From: Levilactobacillus parabrevis ATCC 53295
GTDB lineage: Bacteria > Bacillota > Bacilli > Lactobacillales > Lactobacillaceae
Direction of reading: 5' to 3'
Assembly: GCF_001434055.1 (NCBI RefSeq)
Contig: NZ_AZCZ01000005.1
Coordinates: forward strand, 1-64,000
DNA: 64,000 nucleotides
The notes under the pieces were generated by a model. It was not told the DNA's origin and did not search any database. It worked only from the letters and a program-made list of their open reading frames with translations. Shown here one piece after another: positions 7,471-16,313 of the stretch. The position numbers were made by a program, and so were the translations under genes. How positions within the stretch are numbered: the first letter of the stretch is position 1; every line of letters starts with the position of its first letter.

Positions 7471-8052
7471 TTATTCAAATTGATTTTTAACGACGTACCC
7501 ATCCTTAAACACCAGGACAGGAGATTGCTTGCCCACTCTGATTTGCAAGGTGTAGCCCTTACCCAGTGACTTCTCCAACGAGCCACTAGTCTTAGTGAAG
7601 TTCGTGACGAAGCGGGGCCACTTGGCTTGCTTGGCCAAGCTCGGCTTCTTATTCAGCGCCGCGATCGTCTGCTTCAGATCACTGTTGGTGACCGTCAGTG
7701 TGTAGGTCTTGCTGGACTTGTCAAAGGTAACGTCCCCCAACTTTGTCAGGGCCTTTGCCAACTGTTGCTTAACACTTTGTTCATTGTCGGCCTGAGTCAC
7801 ACCACTTGAACTGGCTGAGAAGGCTTTGCCCGACTGCGAACTGATCTGACTCTGCATAGCCGTGTGAGTCGCCGGTGTGTTGTCCTGAGACCAGTAGGGC
7901 AACTTCCAAATGGCGAAGACGGTTCCCAAGAGGGCCAGCGTCATTAGGATAATCGAGCCAACTTTTGAGTCACCGTGTTGAATTGCCGTGGCGAGTGAAA
8001 ACGCCGCAATTATTGTGATTAGACCGCCCATAATGGCAAATCCAAGAATCAT
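7471..8052 (-). CDS. Membrane-anchored protein of unknown function
   Basis: Not recognised. The 193-residue protein starts with two hydrophobic segments (about residues 2-20 and 31-46), then a Ser/Thr/Gln-rich linker and a soluble domain of about 110 residues (from KQQLAKALTKLGDVTF onward) with a repeated strand-helix look and the ending VLVFKDGYVVKNQFE. The soluble part probably lies outside the membrane. The ATG at 8052 is preferred to an upstream TTG at 8067 because GGGGGG lies seven bases before it. Convergent with mvaS and sharing its terminator. Confidence 0.75.
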   Translation of the reverse strand: MILGFAIMGGLITIIAAFSLATAIQHGDSKVGSIILMTLALLGTVFAIWKLPYWSQDNTPATHTAMQSQISSQSGKAFSASSSGVTQADNEQSVKQQLAKALTKLGDVTFDKSSKTYTLTVTNSDLKQTIAALNKKPSLAKQAKWPRFVTNFTKTSGSLEKSLGKGYTLQIRVGKQSPVLVFKDGYVVKNQFE

Positions 8053-8230
8053 GATGAATCCCCCCAATTTCTGTTGCTTTCAGTATAGCATGAAACAATT
8101 ATATCGTGAAAGGGGTTACCTGAAACCGTTAAACTCGAATAATATTAATAAATTAATTAAATTAGGGACCCACAACGTTTTATAACCGAATATTAATTAA
8201 AATGTAGTCGCTAATGGTTAACCTTTCCGG

Positions 8231-8236
8231 TATAAT
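8231..8236 (+). promoter_or_regulatory. -10 box upstream of the deoxyribosyltransferase gene
   Basis: A perfect TATAAT 35 bases before the GTG start. The -35 region is poor, so only the -10 box is claimed. Confidence 0.5.
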
Positions 8237-8270
8237 ATAAAACACATAAGATAGAAATGAGGAGATTAGT

Positions 8271-8711
8271 GTGACCAACGTTTATTTAGCAGGACCATTC
8301 TTTGATGATGAGCAGATTTCACGGATTGAACGGGTGGAACAGGCCTTAGCCGCTAACCCCCGCGTGACAAACTTCTTCAGCCCCCGGAAGAGCGAAATTC
8401 CTGGATTAACAATGGGGACACCTGAATGGGCAACGCAAACATTCCAAATGGACGTGAGCCAGATTGATCAAGCCGACGTTGTGGTTGGCATGGTCGACTT
8501 TGTTGATGACCAGGTGGACTCTGGAACGGCATTCGAAATTGGCTACGCTTTTCACAGCAAGAAGCCAGTAGTGATTCTTCACGAGAAAGATACCACGTTG
8601 AACCTGATGATTGCTGAGGGCCTGCACGCTTACGTTCAGGAGGCTGAAGCTCTGGCGGCCTACGACTTTTCAACCTTGCCCGAAAGTCATTACCACGGTA
8701 AAGTGATCTAA
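8271..8711 (+). CDS. Nucleoside 2-deoxyribosyltransferase
   Basis: Swaps the base on 2'-deoxyribonucleosides, a purine and pyrimidine salvage activity typical of lactobacilli. The 146-residue protein begins with NVYLAGPFFDDEQ, the substrate-binding first strand, and carries VDSGTAFEIGYA near residues 82-93, in which the glutamate is the catalytic nucleophile of the family. The GTG start has GAGGAG about eight bases upstream. Whether it is type I (purine only) or type II cannot be read safely. Convergent with lexA, sharing a terminator. Confidence 0.92.
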   Translation: MTNVYLAGPFFDDEQISRIERVEQALAANPRVTNFFSPRKSEIPGLTMGTPEWATQTFQMDVSQIDQADVVVGMVDFVDDQVDSGTAFEIGYAFHSKKPVVILHEKDTTLNLMIAEGLHAYVQEAEALAAYDFSTLPESHYHGKVI

Positions 8712-8738
8712 AGCACACTTAAATAAGCTGAACAAATA

Positions 8739-8775
8739 AAAACGGCTCCCTAGTCAGTGACGGGGAGCCGTTTTA
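8739..8775. terminator. Bidirectional terminator deoxyribosyltransferase / lexA
   Basis: AAAACGGCTCCC (8740-8751) pairs with GGGAGCCGTTTT ending at 8775; A-run on one side and T-run on the other. Confidence 0.88.
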
Positions 8776-8784
8776 AGTCTAAAG

Positions 8785-9414
8785 TTAGTGGACGTCATCG
8801 CGGAACAGGCCAACAACTTTACCTAAGATGCTAACGTTGTTGAGGATGATTGGTGCCATGGTATCATTTTCTGGTTGTAGCCGGAAGTGATCGGCCTCTT
8901 TGAAGAAACGCTTGCACGTTGCTTCATTTTCTTCCGTCATGGCAATCACAATATCGCCATTATCGGCATTTTGTTGCCGGCGGACAATAACCTGATCGCC
9001 ATTAAGAATGCCAATGTTGATCATACTCTCGCCGCGAATGGTCAACATGAAGAGTTGATCGTCGTCGCGCTCGAATTCTGGGGGAACCGGGAAGTAGTCG
9101 GTCGCTTCCTGAACCGCCAGGATGGGTTCTCCGGCCGTAACCGTACCCAAAACGGGAATTCGAGTCTGTTGTTCGTGGACACCCAGTTCTTCTAATCCGG
9201 CGGGGGTAACTTCTAAGGCCCGTGGTTTTGTCGGGTCCTTCGTCAACAGGCCCTTCTTTTCTAGGCGGGCGATGTGGCCGTGCACCGTAGAGGTTGAGGA
9301 GAGAGAGACGGCTTCGCCAATCTCACGGACAGTCGGCGGATACCCTTTTTCGTTGACCCGTTCCCAAATGAAGCGTAGGACGGCTAACTGTTTACTTTCA
9401 GAAGCTTTACTCAT
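8785..9414 (-). CDS. lexA: LexA repressor
   Basis: SOS regulator. The 209-residue protein has an N-terminal winged helix ([22 protein letters not shown], about residues 26-46), the self-cleavage site Ala94-Gly95 (TVTAGEPIL), nucleophile Ser130 (RGESMI) and base Lys168 (ATCKRFF). All residues for RecA-stimulated autocleavage are present. Start at 9414 chosen because GAGGTGG lies about eight bases upstream; an in-frame ATG at 9438 would add eight residues. A LexA-type box at 9485-9498 suggests autoregulation. Divergent from the ynzC-like gene, as in Bacillus. Confidence 0.97.
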   Translation of the reverse strand: MSKASESKQLAVLRFIWERVNEKGYPPTVREIGEAVSLSSTSTVHGHIARLEKKGLLTKDPTKPRALEVTPAGLEELGVHEQQTRIPVLGTVTAGEPILAVQEATDYFPVPPEFERDDDQLFMLTIRGESMINIGILNGDQVIVRRQQNADNGDIVIAMTEENEATCKRFFKEADHFRLQPENDTMAPIILNNVSILGKVVGLFRDDVH

Positions 9415-9484
9415 TTTTTCTGCCACCTCGTTCGTCATTCGTAGTATAGTTTAACCATAGTGTAGCATAGGTTTCCGGCGTTTT

Positions 9485-9498
9485 CAAACAGATGTTCG
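9485..9498. promoter_or_regulatory. LexA (DinR-type) operator
   Basis: CAAACAGATGTTCG matches the Gram-positive SOS box CGAAC-N4-GTTCG at all but one position. It lies between lexA and the divergent genes, so LexA could repress both directions. Confidence 0.7.
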
Positions 9499-9531
9499 GG
9501 TAAATTCAGACATTAATATATTTGTGACGCT

Positions 9532-9675
9532 ATGGGTTGGCAAGATTATGCAGATGGTCAATCGACAAACGTTGCTGTTACGGGATTACTAGCTAATCAG
9601 TTATCGCTAGTGTTGCGGCGAACAGAGGTGCTGGCGGAGGTTGATTATTTTGGACAGCATCTTTTTTTCGCCTAA
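9532..9675 (+). CDS. Candidate 47-residue SOS-linked ORF
   Basis: An ATG-to-TAA frame of 47 codons starting MGWQDYADGQ begins 34 bases after the LexA box and reads toward the ynzC-like gene, the place held by yneA in Bacillus. No ribosome binding site is visible and there is no LysM or transmembrane segment, so it is not a normal YneA. It may be a remnant or chance frame. The rest of the 477-base gap (to 9891) holds a TTGAAATTTGAAATT repeat-like stretch and nothing else I can name. Confidence 0.25.
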   Translation: MGWQDYADGQSTNVAVTGLLANQLSLVLRRTEVLAEVDYFGQHLFFA

Positions 9676-9891
9676 AGGCGCAATCAATTCGCTAAAATCG
9701 TGTTGTTTGCGGCCGGATAATTGAAATTTGAAATTAACCCTGATATGATAGGGCTTGTCTTGAAATGGCGACGGCAATGATCGTCAAAGTTTCATTTGGA
9801 ATGTGACGTGGGAATCAAGTGGTCGTGCGATGTTGAAATCGCGGCTGCGTAATGACCCAAATTCAAAAATAAACTTAAAGGAGGATTGTTC

Positions 9892-10143
9892 ATGGCTGAA
9901 GAAACGATGGACACCTTATTAGTTCGCATCAACGAACTGGCCCACAAGGCCAAAACAAGTGAAGGCCTCACCCCTGCTGAAACGGCGGAACGGGCAACCT
10001 TACGGAAGAAGTACCTGAAGTTATTCCGGGCCAGCTTTAAGAGTCAGGTCGAAATGATGCAGGTTTACGATAAAAGCGGTAAGGAAGTTACGCCAGAAAA
10101 GGTCCGTAATATCCAACGTGAAAAGGGTTTACGGGACAATTAA
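9892..10143 (+). CDS. DUF896 (YnzC/UPF0291) family protein
   Basis: A cytoplasmic protein of 83 residues with LVRINELAHKAKTSEGLTPAE followed by ERATLRKKYLKLFRASFK, the two-helix hairpin diagnostic of DUF896. In Bacillus the relative YnzC is in the LexA-controlled yneA-yneB-ynzC operon; here it is again divergent from lexA, so SOS control is plausible. ATG start at 9892 with AAGGAGG seven bases upstream. The molecular function of the family is unknown. Confidence 0.93.
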   Translation: MAEETMDTLLVRINELAHKAKTSEGLTPAETAERATLRKKYLKLFRASFKSQVEMMQVYDKSGKEVTPEKVRNIQREKGLRDN

Positions 10144-10148
10144 TTGCG

Positions 10149-10183
10149 AGAGCGAGTCTTTTTAATGGATTCGCTCTTTTATT
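10149..10183 (+). terminator. Terminator downstream of the DUF896 gene
   Basis: AGAGCGA (10149-10155) pairs with TCGCTCT (10171-10177), followed by TTTATTTT. Confidence 0.75.
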
Positions 10184-10241
10184 TTGCGTTAAGTTTGTGT
10201 AAAATTGTAAACTGAATGACTTTATAAAGGAGGGGAATACC

Positions 10242-10469
10242 TTGTCAACTTGGATCTGGATCATTATCGTCATCGTTGTCGGCCTTGGCTGTGCTGCTGG
10301 AGGCTTCTTCGGTGCCCGTAAGTACATGGAAAACTACCTGAAAGACAATCCGCCAATTAACGAAGATCAACTGCGTGCTATGATGTTGCAAATGGGACAA
10401 AAACCATCTCAACGGAAGTTACATCAAATGATGAATGCGATGCAACAACAATCACACAACAAAAAGTAG
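10242..10469 (+). CDS. YneF family (UPF0154) membrane protein
   Basis: A 75-residue protein with one N-terminal transmembrane helix (about residues 4-23) containing glycine-rich AAGGFFGARKYM, then a conserved cytoplasmic segment NPPINEDQLRAMMLQMGQKPS. These are the hallmarks of the YneF family. TTG start with AAGGAGG upstream; no better start exists. In Bacillus yneF is also close to lexA and ynzC, so this is a conserved neighbourhood. Function unknown. Confidence 0.93.
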   Translation: MSTWIWIIIVIVVGLGCAAGGFFGARKYMENYLKDNPPINEDQLRAMMLQMGQKPSQRKLHQMMNAMQQQSHNKK

Positions 10470-10486
10470 ATCGGGTTTTACTGACG

Positions 10487-10520
10487 ACTCGCTTCCAGTT
10501 TCCATGGGGGCGAGTTTTTT
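10487..10520 (+). terminator. Terminator downstream of the yneF-like gene
   Basis: ACTCGC (10487-10492) pairs with GCGAGT (10510-10515), followed by six T residues. Confidence 0.75.
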
Positions 10521-10602
10521 GTTTGCATTTTTATTTAATTTCTGTAAAATTGGAAAGTCTGTTACAATTTAATCATATTTTAATCTTAAAGGAGGGACGT
10601 TC

Positions 10603-12360
10603 GTGAGTATCTTTCGTAAATTGGCTTGGTACTTTCGTCTAGAATGGCGAACGTATCTGGTCGGCATCATTGGCTTGATTCTAACGGCCATCATTGCTAT
10701 TATTCCGCCGCGAATCATTGGGAACATGGTTGACGGCATTCACGGGCAGACCATGACCGGGCGGCTCTTAGCCATCGATTTGGGTTTGGTTACCCTAGCT
10801 GCCTTGGGGCAGTATGCCACGCGTTATATGTGGCGTAACGCCATCTGGAGGGGCGCTGCTCACCTGGAACAACTTTTACGGAATCGGCTGTTCAGTCACT
10901 TTATGGTGATGGATCGTGAATTCTACCAACATTACCGGACGGGGGATCTAATGGCCCACGCGACCAATGACTTGGAAGCCGTGCAACGGGTGGCTGGTGG
11001 GGGCATTCTCCAGTTCGCTGATGCCATCATTACTGGGGGCACGACCCTGATCGCCATGATGGCGTTGATCGATTGGCGGCTCACCCTGATTGCCATCATT
11101 CCATTTCCCTTTCTTGCCGTCATCTCGTGGTTCCTCGGACAACGGATTCACCGGGCCTTTGGATCGTCACAGGCGGCTTTCTCACGTCTGAACAACAAGG
11201 CTCAGGAAAGTATCAGCGGCATCAAGGTCATTAAGGCCTTGGGACAAGAGGATGCCGACGTGGCTGATTTCGATAGTCAGGTTGCGCGGACGATTAAGAT
11301 CAACCGGCGTGTGAACCGGTTAGACTCGTTGTTTGATCCGGCAATTACGTTGGTGATCTCATTATCCTACGTGGCGACCATCGTGCTCGGTGGCTTGTTT
11401 GTGACCCACAACGTTATTACCATTGGAAACTTGGTCTCCTTTATCAGCTATTTAGCGATGATGGTCTGGCCGATGTTTGCCGTGGGGATGCTGTTCAACA
11501 CCATGGAACGGGGGAACGCCAGTTATGACCGAGTCATGGAACTGTTGAACCAGAAGACTCACATTATTGACCGAGTCAACGGTTTGAAGACGCGCCCAAC
11601 CGGGACGTTAAGTTACCACGTCAATCGTTTTGATTATCCCGATGATGCCGGAGCCAGTCTCCAACGGATTGACTTTGACTTGCAGGCGGGCAAGACCCTT
11701 GGAATCGTGGGGCGGGTCGGCGCTGGGAAATCAACGATTATGAAATTGATTCTGCGGGAGTTTGACGCCTACGATGGTGAGATTCAATTCGGCGGCCATC
11801 CCATCAAGGATTATGCGCTGGATAGTTACTTACCTGCTATCGGCTACGTCCCTCAGGAGAGTTTCCTCTTCTCCTCAAACATTTTCGAAAACATTCGCTT
11901 TGCCCGACCAGAAGCGACTCAAGCAGAGGTCGAAGCGGCCGCAGCTAAGAGCGATTTGTCAGGTCAGATTGCGCAGTTACCTGAGGGCTACGATACCCAA
12001 GTGGGTGAGGAAGGGATTTCCTTATCTGGTGGGCAACGGCAACGAATGGCCATTGCGCGCGCCCTCCTGATCAATCCGGAACTGCTGATTTTGGACGATG
12101 CCTTGTCAGCTGTCGATGCTGAGACCGAGGCTGAAATTTTGGCGAACCTGAAGGCCGAACGGGCCAACAAGACGACCATCATTTCCGCGCACCGGTTGAG
12201 CTCCGTAATGGGGGCCGATGAAATCTTGGTACTCGATCACGGTGAGGTCGTCGAACGCGGCACTCACGCGCAATTAATGGCGGCTCACGGATGGTACCAA
12301 CGGATGTTTGATCAACAACAATTAGAGACGCAAGTGAAGGGAGGCGTTAGTGATGACTGA
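10603..12360 (+). CDS. Heterodimeric ABC exporter, subunit 1 (YheI/LmrC-like)
   Basis: A half-transporter of 585 residues: six membrane helices in the first 300, then an ATPase domain with Walker A GRVGAGKST (about 369-377), signature LSGGQRQR (about 474-481) and Walker B LLILDDALSAVD (about 494-505). The residue after Walker B is Asp rather than the catalytic Glu, the mark of the degenerate-site subunit in LmrCD, TM287/288 and YheIH type exporters. GTG start with AAAGGAGG upstream. Its end overlaps the start of the partner gene, so translation is likely coupled. Probably a multidrug or lipid exporter. Confidence 0.93.
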   Translation: MSIFRKLAWYFRLEWRTYLVGIIGLILTAIIAIIPPRIIGNMVDGIHGQTMTGRLLAIDLGLVTLAALGQYATRYMWRNAIWRGAAHLEQLLRNRLFSHFMVMDREFYQHYRTGDLMAHATNDLEAVQRVAGGGILQFADAIITGGTTLIAMMALIDWRLTLIAIIPFPFLAVISWFLGQRIHRAFGSSQAAFSRLNNKAQESISGIKVIKALGQEDADVADFDSQVARTIKINRRVNRLDSLFDPAITLVISLSYVATIVLGGLFVTHNVITIGNLVSFISYLAMMVWPMFAVGMLFNTMERGNASYDRVMELLNQKTHIIDRVNGLKTRPTGTLSYHVNRFDYPDDAGASLQRIDFDLQAGKTLGIVGRVGAGKSTIMKLILREFDAYDGEIQFGGHPIKDYALDSYLPAIGYVPQESFLFSSNIFENIRFARPEATQAEVEAAAAKSDLSGQIAQLPEGYDTQVGEEGISLSGGQRQRMAIARALLINPELLILDDALSAVDAETEAEILANLKAERANKTTIISAHRLSSVMGADEILVLDHGEVVERGTHAQLMAAHGWYQRMFDQQQLETQVKGGVSDD

Positions 12361-14143
12361 TAAGCACGAATCTGCATGGGCCCATAGCATGACGACCAGG
12401 GAGCAGTGGACGGTCATCAAACGCCTGCTGAAGTTTGCGGCACCGTATAAGTGGTTCTTCATTGGGTCGATTGTCTTGTCGGCGGTCATCAGTGGGATCA
12501 ACGTTTTCCTACCGTGGCTGTTGCAGACGTACATGGACCGCTATCTGCGGACCAGTAACGCGACAATTGCGATTATGTGGATGTTCGCCGGGCTATACTT
12601 CTTCGGTATGGTGACACGGGCGCTCATGCAGTTCTGGCAGAACTATACCAGTACCATGGGTGCGGAGTACATGCTGGAAAATGTCCGCCGCAAGCTCTTT
12701 AGTCAACTCCACCAAAAGGGGATGCGCTACTTCGACCAGACGCCGGGGGGCTCGATTCTCTCACGGTTGATGAACGACACCATGACGTTCTCTAACTTCT
12801 GGGCGTTGCTCAACACACTGATCTTAGCTATCTTTGCGGTTATTTCGTCCTTTGCGGCGATGTACTTCACCGATGTGACGGTAGCGCTGTGGACACTAGT
12901 GTTGGTACCGTTTTTGGGTGTGACGATCTGGTATTACCAGCGTTATAGCTCCAAGGTGTACCGGCGGATGCGGGAACGACTGAGTGAATTGAATACCAAG
13001 CTGGCCGAGGCCATTACCGGGATCAGTGTCATTCAGGAATTCCGGCAAGAACGGCGAACCGCAGCTAACTTTGAAACGACTAACCAGGCTTACTACGATA
13101 CCCGTAAGGCCATGATTCGGACGAACTCCTTACTGTTGAGTCCCATCATTAATCTGTTCTATGCGTTGGGTACCGTAATTGTGTTGGGAATGTTTGGGAT
13201 GCGCGGTCTGCACGAAGTCGTTGCTGCCGGGGTTATTTACGCGTTCATCACGTACCTGAATAACTTTTACAGTCCAATGAGTAACATGATGGACAGCCTG
13301 AGCGACTTTCAAAACGGAATGGTGGCTGGTTCACGGGTCCTACGCGTGGTCGATGATCAAACGTTAGCGCCTGCGCAACATCCCGTAGCGGACGCTAAGA
13401 TCACTCGTGGTAAGGTTGAATTTCGCCACGTGACCTTTGCTTATGACGAAGAGCATCCCGTCCTGCGAGACGTGTCGTTCGTCGTTGAACCCGGCCAGAC
13501 GGTAGCGTTGGTTGGCCAAACCGGATCTGGGAAAACGTCAACGATCAACGTGTTGATGCGCTTCTACGAATTCCAGTCTGGTCAGGTCCTAATCGATGAC
13601 CGTGACATTCGCGAGTATCCCGCCGAAGAGTTACGGACGAAGATGGGGTTAGTGCTCCAGGAACCACAGCTGTTTTACGGGGATATTCAGACCAACATTC
13701 GGATGTTCAATCCGGATATTTCGGACGATCAAGTGCAACGTGCGGCCCACTTTGTGCAGGCTGACGAGTTCATCGATCAGTTGCCAGAAGGCTACGCAAC
13801 GCCAGTCCTGGAGCGGGGAACGGAATACTCTGCTGGACAACGGCAACTGATTACGTTTGCCCGCACGGTGGTGACCGACCCTAAGATCCTGATCTTGGAT
13901 GAAGCCACAGCCAACGTGGATACCGAAACGGAAACCATGATTCAGACGGGACTCTCCCGGATTCAGGAAAACCGGACGACGATTGCGATTGCCCACCGGT
14001 TGTCGACGATTCAAAATGCCGATCTGATTCTGGTGTTGAACCGCGGTAAGATTGTGGAACGTGGAACCAACGATTCGCTGATGCAACAACACGGGTACTA
14101 TTACGACATGATTCAGCTGCAGAACGCGGCGCACGTCGACTAG
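12353..14143 (+). CDS. Heterodimeric ABC exporter, subunit 2 (YheH/LmrD-like)
   Basis: The partner half-transporter, 596 residues: an N-terminal extension of about 30 residues, six membrane helices, then Walker A GQTGSGKTS (about 387-395), an altered signature YSAGQRQL (about 492-499) and a normal Walker B with catalytic Glu (ILDEATANVD). Thus Walker A/B of subunit 1 faces the altered signature here (degenerate site), while this Walker A/B faces the normal LSGGQ of subunit 1 (active site). ATG at 12353 is preferred to GTG at 12350 for its eight-base spacing from GGGAGG. It overlaps the upstream gene by eight bases. Confidence 0.93.
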   Translation: MTDKHESAWAHSMTTREQWTVIKRLLKFAAPYKWFFIGSIVLSAVISGINVFLPWLLQTYMDRYLRTSNATIAIMWMFAGLYFFGMVTRALMQFWQNYTSTMGAEYMLENVRRKLFSQLHQKGMRYFDQTPGGSILSRLMNDTMTFSNFWALLNTLILAIFAVISSFAAMYFTDVTVALWTLVLVPFLGVTIWYYQRYSSKVYRRMRERLSELNTKLAEAITGISVIQEFRQERRTAANFETTNQAYYDTRKAMIRTNSLLLSPIINLFYALGTVIVLGMFGMRGLHEVVAAGVIYAFITYLNNFYSPMSNMMDSLSDFQNGMVAGSRVLRVVDDQTLAPAQHPVADAKITRGKVEFRHVTFAYDEEHPVLRDVSFVVEPGQTVALVGQTGSGKTSTINVLMRFYEFQSGQVLIDDRDIREYPAEELRTKMGLVLQEPQLFYGDIQTNIRMFNPDISDDQVQRAAHFVQADEFIDQLPEGYATPVLERGTEYSAGQRQLITFARTVVTDPKILILDEATANVDTETETMIQTGLSRIQENRTTIAIAHRLSTIQNADLILVLNRGKIVERGTNDSLMQQHGYYYDMIQLQNAAHVD

Positions 14144-14169
14144 TTGTCGTCAATTTAATCGTCACTATT

Positions 14170-14205
14170 GGCAGCCAACTCGCTTCTGAGTTGGCTGCCT
14201 TTTTT
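14170..14205 (+). terminator. Terminator of the ABC exporter operon
   Basis: GGCAGCCAACTC (14170-14181) pairs perfectly with GAGTTGGCTGCC (14188-14199), followed by TTTTTT. Confidence 0.92.
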
Positions 14206-14235
14206 AGACTGTTCGAAAGCAGCTGGTTGAATAGA

Positions 14236-14330
14236 GCCCCTCACTTAGTACTAATGTAATTTTCCCGGAATTTGTCTCATGATTTAGAGTAATAGGCCAA
14301 AGATTCGTTTTAATGGGCAATTAGTTTCAG
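14236..14330 (+). repeat. Diverged intergenic repeat, copy 1
   Basis: About 95 bases similar to 33308-33400. The shared core runs CTTAGTACTAATGTAATT, a GGAATTTGTCTCAT block and an ATTCGTTTTA block at near-equal spacing. It is non-coding and lies between the exporter and acyltransferase terminators. Its nature is unknown. Confidence 0.6.
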
Positions 14331-14383
14331 ATGGAATCTAAAATACGTGGCTTGAGTCGGTCTATTGCTTAAGCAACGGTAGC

Positions 14384-14426
14384 AAAAAAAGCCATCATGA
14401 CTAGCAACGTCCTAGTCATGATGGCT
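14384..14426 (-). terminator. Terminator of the acyltransferase gene
   Basis: A perfect 15 bp stem (14390-14404 with 14412-14426) followed by seven T residues on the minus strand. Confidence 0.9.
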
Positions 14427-14432
14427 TTCAAT

Positions 14433-15080
14433 TTAATCTTGGTGGTCTTCTTTTTCCTTTTCACCAGAAACATCCACGTACTCGAAGTTCGGATTGATCT
14501 GCTTGTCCAGTGCGTTGAAGGCGGCCTGCATCTGTTGCTCGATGTCAGCTTGACCGGCTTCATCCAGCTTCAGCTTGCGGTCGATGGTGATTGGATCGCC
14601 AAAGGCCACCGTCACGCGCTTTCTGGAGAACAGTCGCTTGAAGGTCAGGGGACCTTGATAGACAGCGGGGACGAGTGGCACTTTTGCCATCTTAGCGATG
14701 ACGGCCGCGCCCCCCTTGAGTTCCTGCGAATGGCGGGAACCTGAGGGAAACATGATCAGGGATAGGTCACCTTTCCGTAGAATTCGGACTGGCGTTTTGA
14801 TCGCCGAGGGGCCCGGATGGTCACGATTTACCGAAAAACCATTGACATGGTAGAGCAGCCATCGGAAAATGGAATTTTGGAACAACTCTTCCTTGGCCAT
14901 GAAACTAAACTTCCGGGGACTGGCGGCCAGCGCAAAGTAGACAGGATCAAACCAGGTCCGGTGGGGCCCCACTAGGACATAGGGGCCATCTGGTAATTTT
15001 TCACGGTTGAGATATTTAGCTTTTCCATTTACGATGAATAAGATAACGCGGATGACATTCCGCAGAAACGAATAAAACAT
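14433..15080 (-). CDS. plsC: 1-acyl-sn-glycerol-3-phosphate acyltransferase
   Basis: Adds the second acyl chain in phosphatidic acid synthesis at the membrane. The 215-residue protein has an N-terminal hydrophobic segment, the catalytic HX4D motif HRTWFD at about residues 48-53, a substrate-binding FPSGSRHS motif and the later VPLVPAVYQG strand, all typical of the PlsC/LPLAT family. The C-terminus is charged (SGEKEKEDHQD). ATG start with GAGAGGAG upstream. Monocistronic, ends at a strong terminator. It provides substrate for CdsA, encoded at 23.8 kb. Confidence 0.93.
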   Translation of the reverse strand: MFYSFLRNVIRVILFIVNGKAKYLNREKLPDGPYVLVGPHRTWFDPVYFALAASPRKFSFMAKEELFQNSIFRWLLYHVNGFSVNRDHPGPSAIKTPVRILRKGDLSLIMFPSGSRHSQELKGGAAVIAKMAKVPLVPAVYQGPLTFKRLFSRKRVTVAFGDPITIDRKLKLDEAGQADIEQQMQAAFNALDKQINPNFEYVDVSGEKEKEDHQD

Positions 15081-15182
15081 AAGTCGTGCTCCTCTCGCAG
15101 CGAATCTTCAATGAATCTAGTATGCAAAAAAACTGCCGGGGTTGCAAGTAATCTTAACCAAAAATGAAAGAAGGTGGCAGTC

Positions 15183-15938
15183 ATGACCACGCCAGAATTA
15201 CAGGCCGGTGAACGAATCGACCAGCTTTATAGCCAAGATATTCAAATTATCCAGAGTCCAGAGGTCTTCGCCTTTTCGTTGGATGCAGTCCTTCTAGCCG
15301 ACTTTGCCAAGCTCCCACCGCGCCAGTCCAGTCAGACCGTGGACTTGTGTGCCGGTAACGGGGCCGTGGGACTCTTCATGAGCAGTAAGACCAGGGGCAA
15401 GATTGCCGAAGTCGAGATTCAACCGCGGCTGGCGGATATGGCCCGGCGCAGCGTGGCGTTGAACGACCTCACGGAACGGGTCACCGTTTACGAGGGCGAC
15501 TTGGCCCAGGTCAATCAGTGGATTCCTAAGGATTCGGTGGACGTGGTGACCTGCAATCCACCGTACTTTGAGGACCTGCCAGATAGTCAGAAAAACCCCA
15601 ATCGCTATCTAGCAATCGCACGGCATGAAATCACGACAACACTCGCCACGGTGGTCCAGACGACCAGTGGCCTGTTGAAGATGAATGGCAAAGTCTATTT
15701 CGTCCACCGACCAGACCGCTTGCTTCAGCTCCTAGACCTGATGACGGCCCACCGGTTGGCACCGAAACGGATTCGTCTGGTTCATCCCAAACCGGGGAAG
15801 GAAGCCAACATGGTCCTGGTCGAAGCCATCAAGGACGGTAAGCCAGGGGGATTACGCTTCTTAGACCCTCTGATCGTGTATGACGGGCACGGCGAATATT
15901 CTCCAGAAGTGAAGGCGTTACTCTATGGAACCGACTAA
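15183..15938 (+). CDS. tRNA1(Val)-type adenine N6-methyltransferase family
   Basis: A 251-residue SAM-dependent methyltransferase of the TrmN6/YabB type. The SAM loop [13 protein letters not shown] lies near residues 51-63 and the catalytic NPPYF motif of N6-adenine methyltransferases near 128-132. In relatives the substrate is A37 of tRNA; the actual RNA here is inferred. The ATG at 15183 is chosen over the upstream GTG at 15174 because AAGGTGG is six bases before it. The end overlaps the GIY-YIG gene by 14 bases, the same pairing (yabB-yazA) seen in Bacillus. Confidence 0.9.
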   Translation: MTTPELQAGERIDQLYSQDIQIIQSPEVFAFSLDAVLLADFAKLPPRQSSQTVDLCAGNGAVGLFMSSKTRGKIAEVEIQPRLADMARRSVALNDLTERVTVYEGDLAQVNQWIPKDSVDVVTCNPPYFEDLPDSQKNPNRYLAIARHEITTTLATVVQTTSGLLKMNGKVYFVHRPDRLLQLLDLMTAHRLAPKRIRLVHPKPGKEANMVLVEAIKDGKPGGLRFLDPLIVYDGHGEYSPEVKALLYGTD

Positions 15939-16224
15939 GGAAACAAGCGAAGAACCGACAAAAAAATATTACTTTTACGTCTTGCTCTGTGCGGACAACT
16001 CTCTTTACGGCGGATTCACCACTGACGTTGCCAAGCGCTTTGCCACCCACGTTGCCGGTAAGGGCGCTAAGTATACAAAGGTCCACCGACCACTGAAGGT
16101 GCTATTTAGCCAGTCCTTCGATAGCAAACACGATGCGCTCCACGCCGAGTGGGCCTTCAAACACCAGTCCCGCCAACGGAAGCTAGCGTTCTTAAAGGCG
16201 CAGGGGATTTCCGTCGAAAAGTAG
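15925..16224 (+). CDS. GIY-YIG superfamily protein (YazA/UPF0213)
   Basis: A 99-residue single GIY-YIG domain: [18 protein letters not shown] stands for the GIY and YIG strands, followed by a conserved arginine (VAKRFATH), an [12 protein letters not shown] strand and a glutamate in [13 protein letters not shown]. This is the UPF0213 family, whose nuclease activity is not established. ATG start inside the end of the methyltransferase gene, so translation is coupled. Confidence 0.93.
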   Translation: MEPTKETSEEPTKKYYFYVLLCADNSLYGGFTTDVAKRFATHVAGKGAKYTKVHRPLKVLFSQSFDSKHDALHAEWAFKHQSRQRKLAFLKAQGISVEK

Positions 16225-16313
16225 GCGTATTCCCCCTTTAATGGTAAGGACTATGGTACACTTGTGGCGGGTAGTAGATGTTATTTTTCAGACAAGCGAA
16301 GGAGGAACTTACT

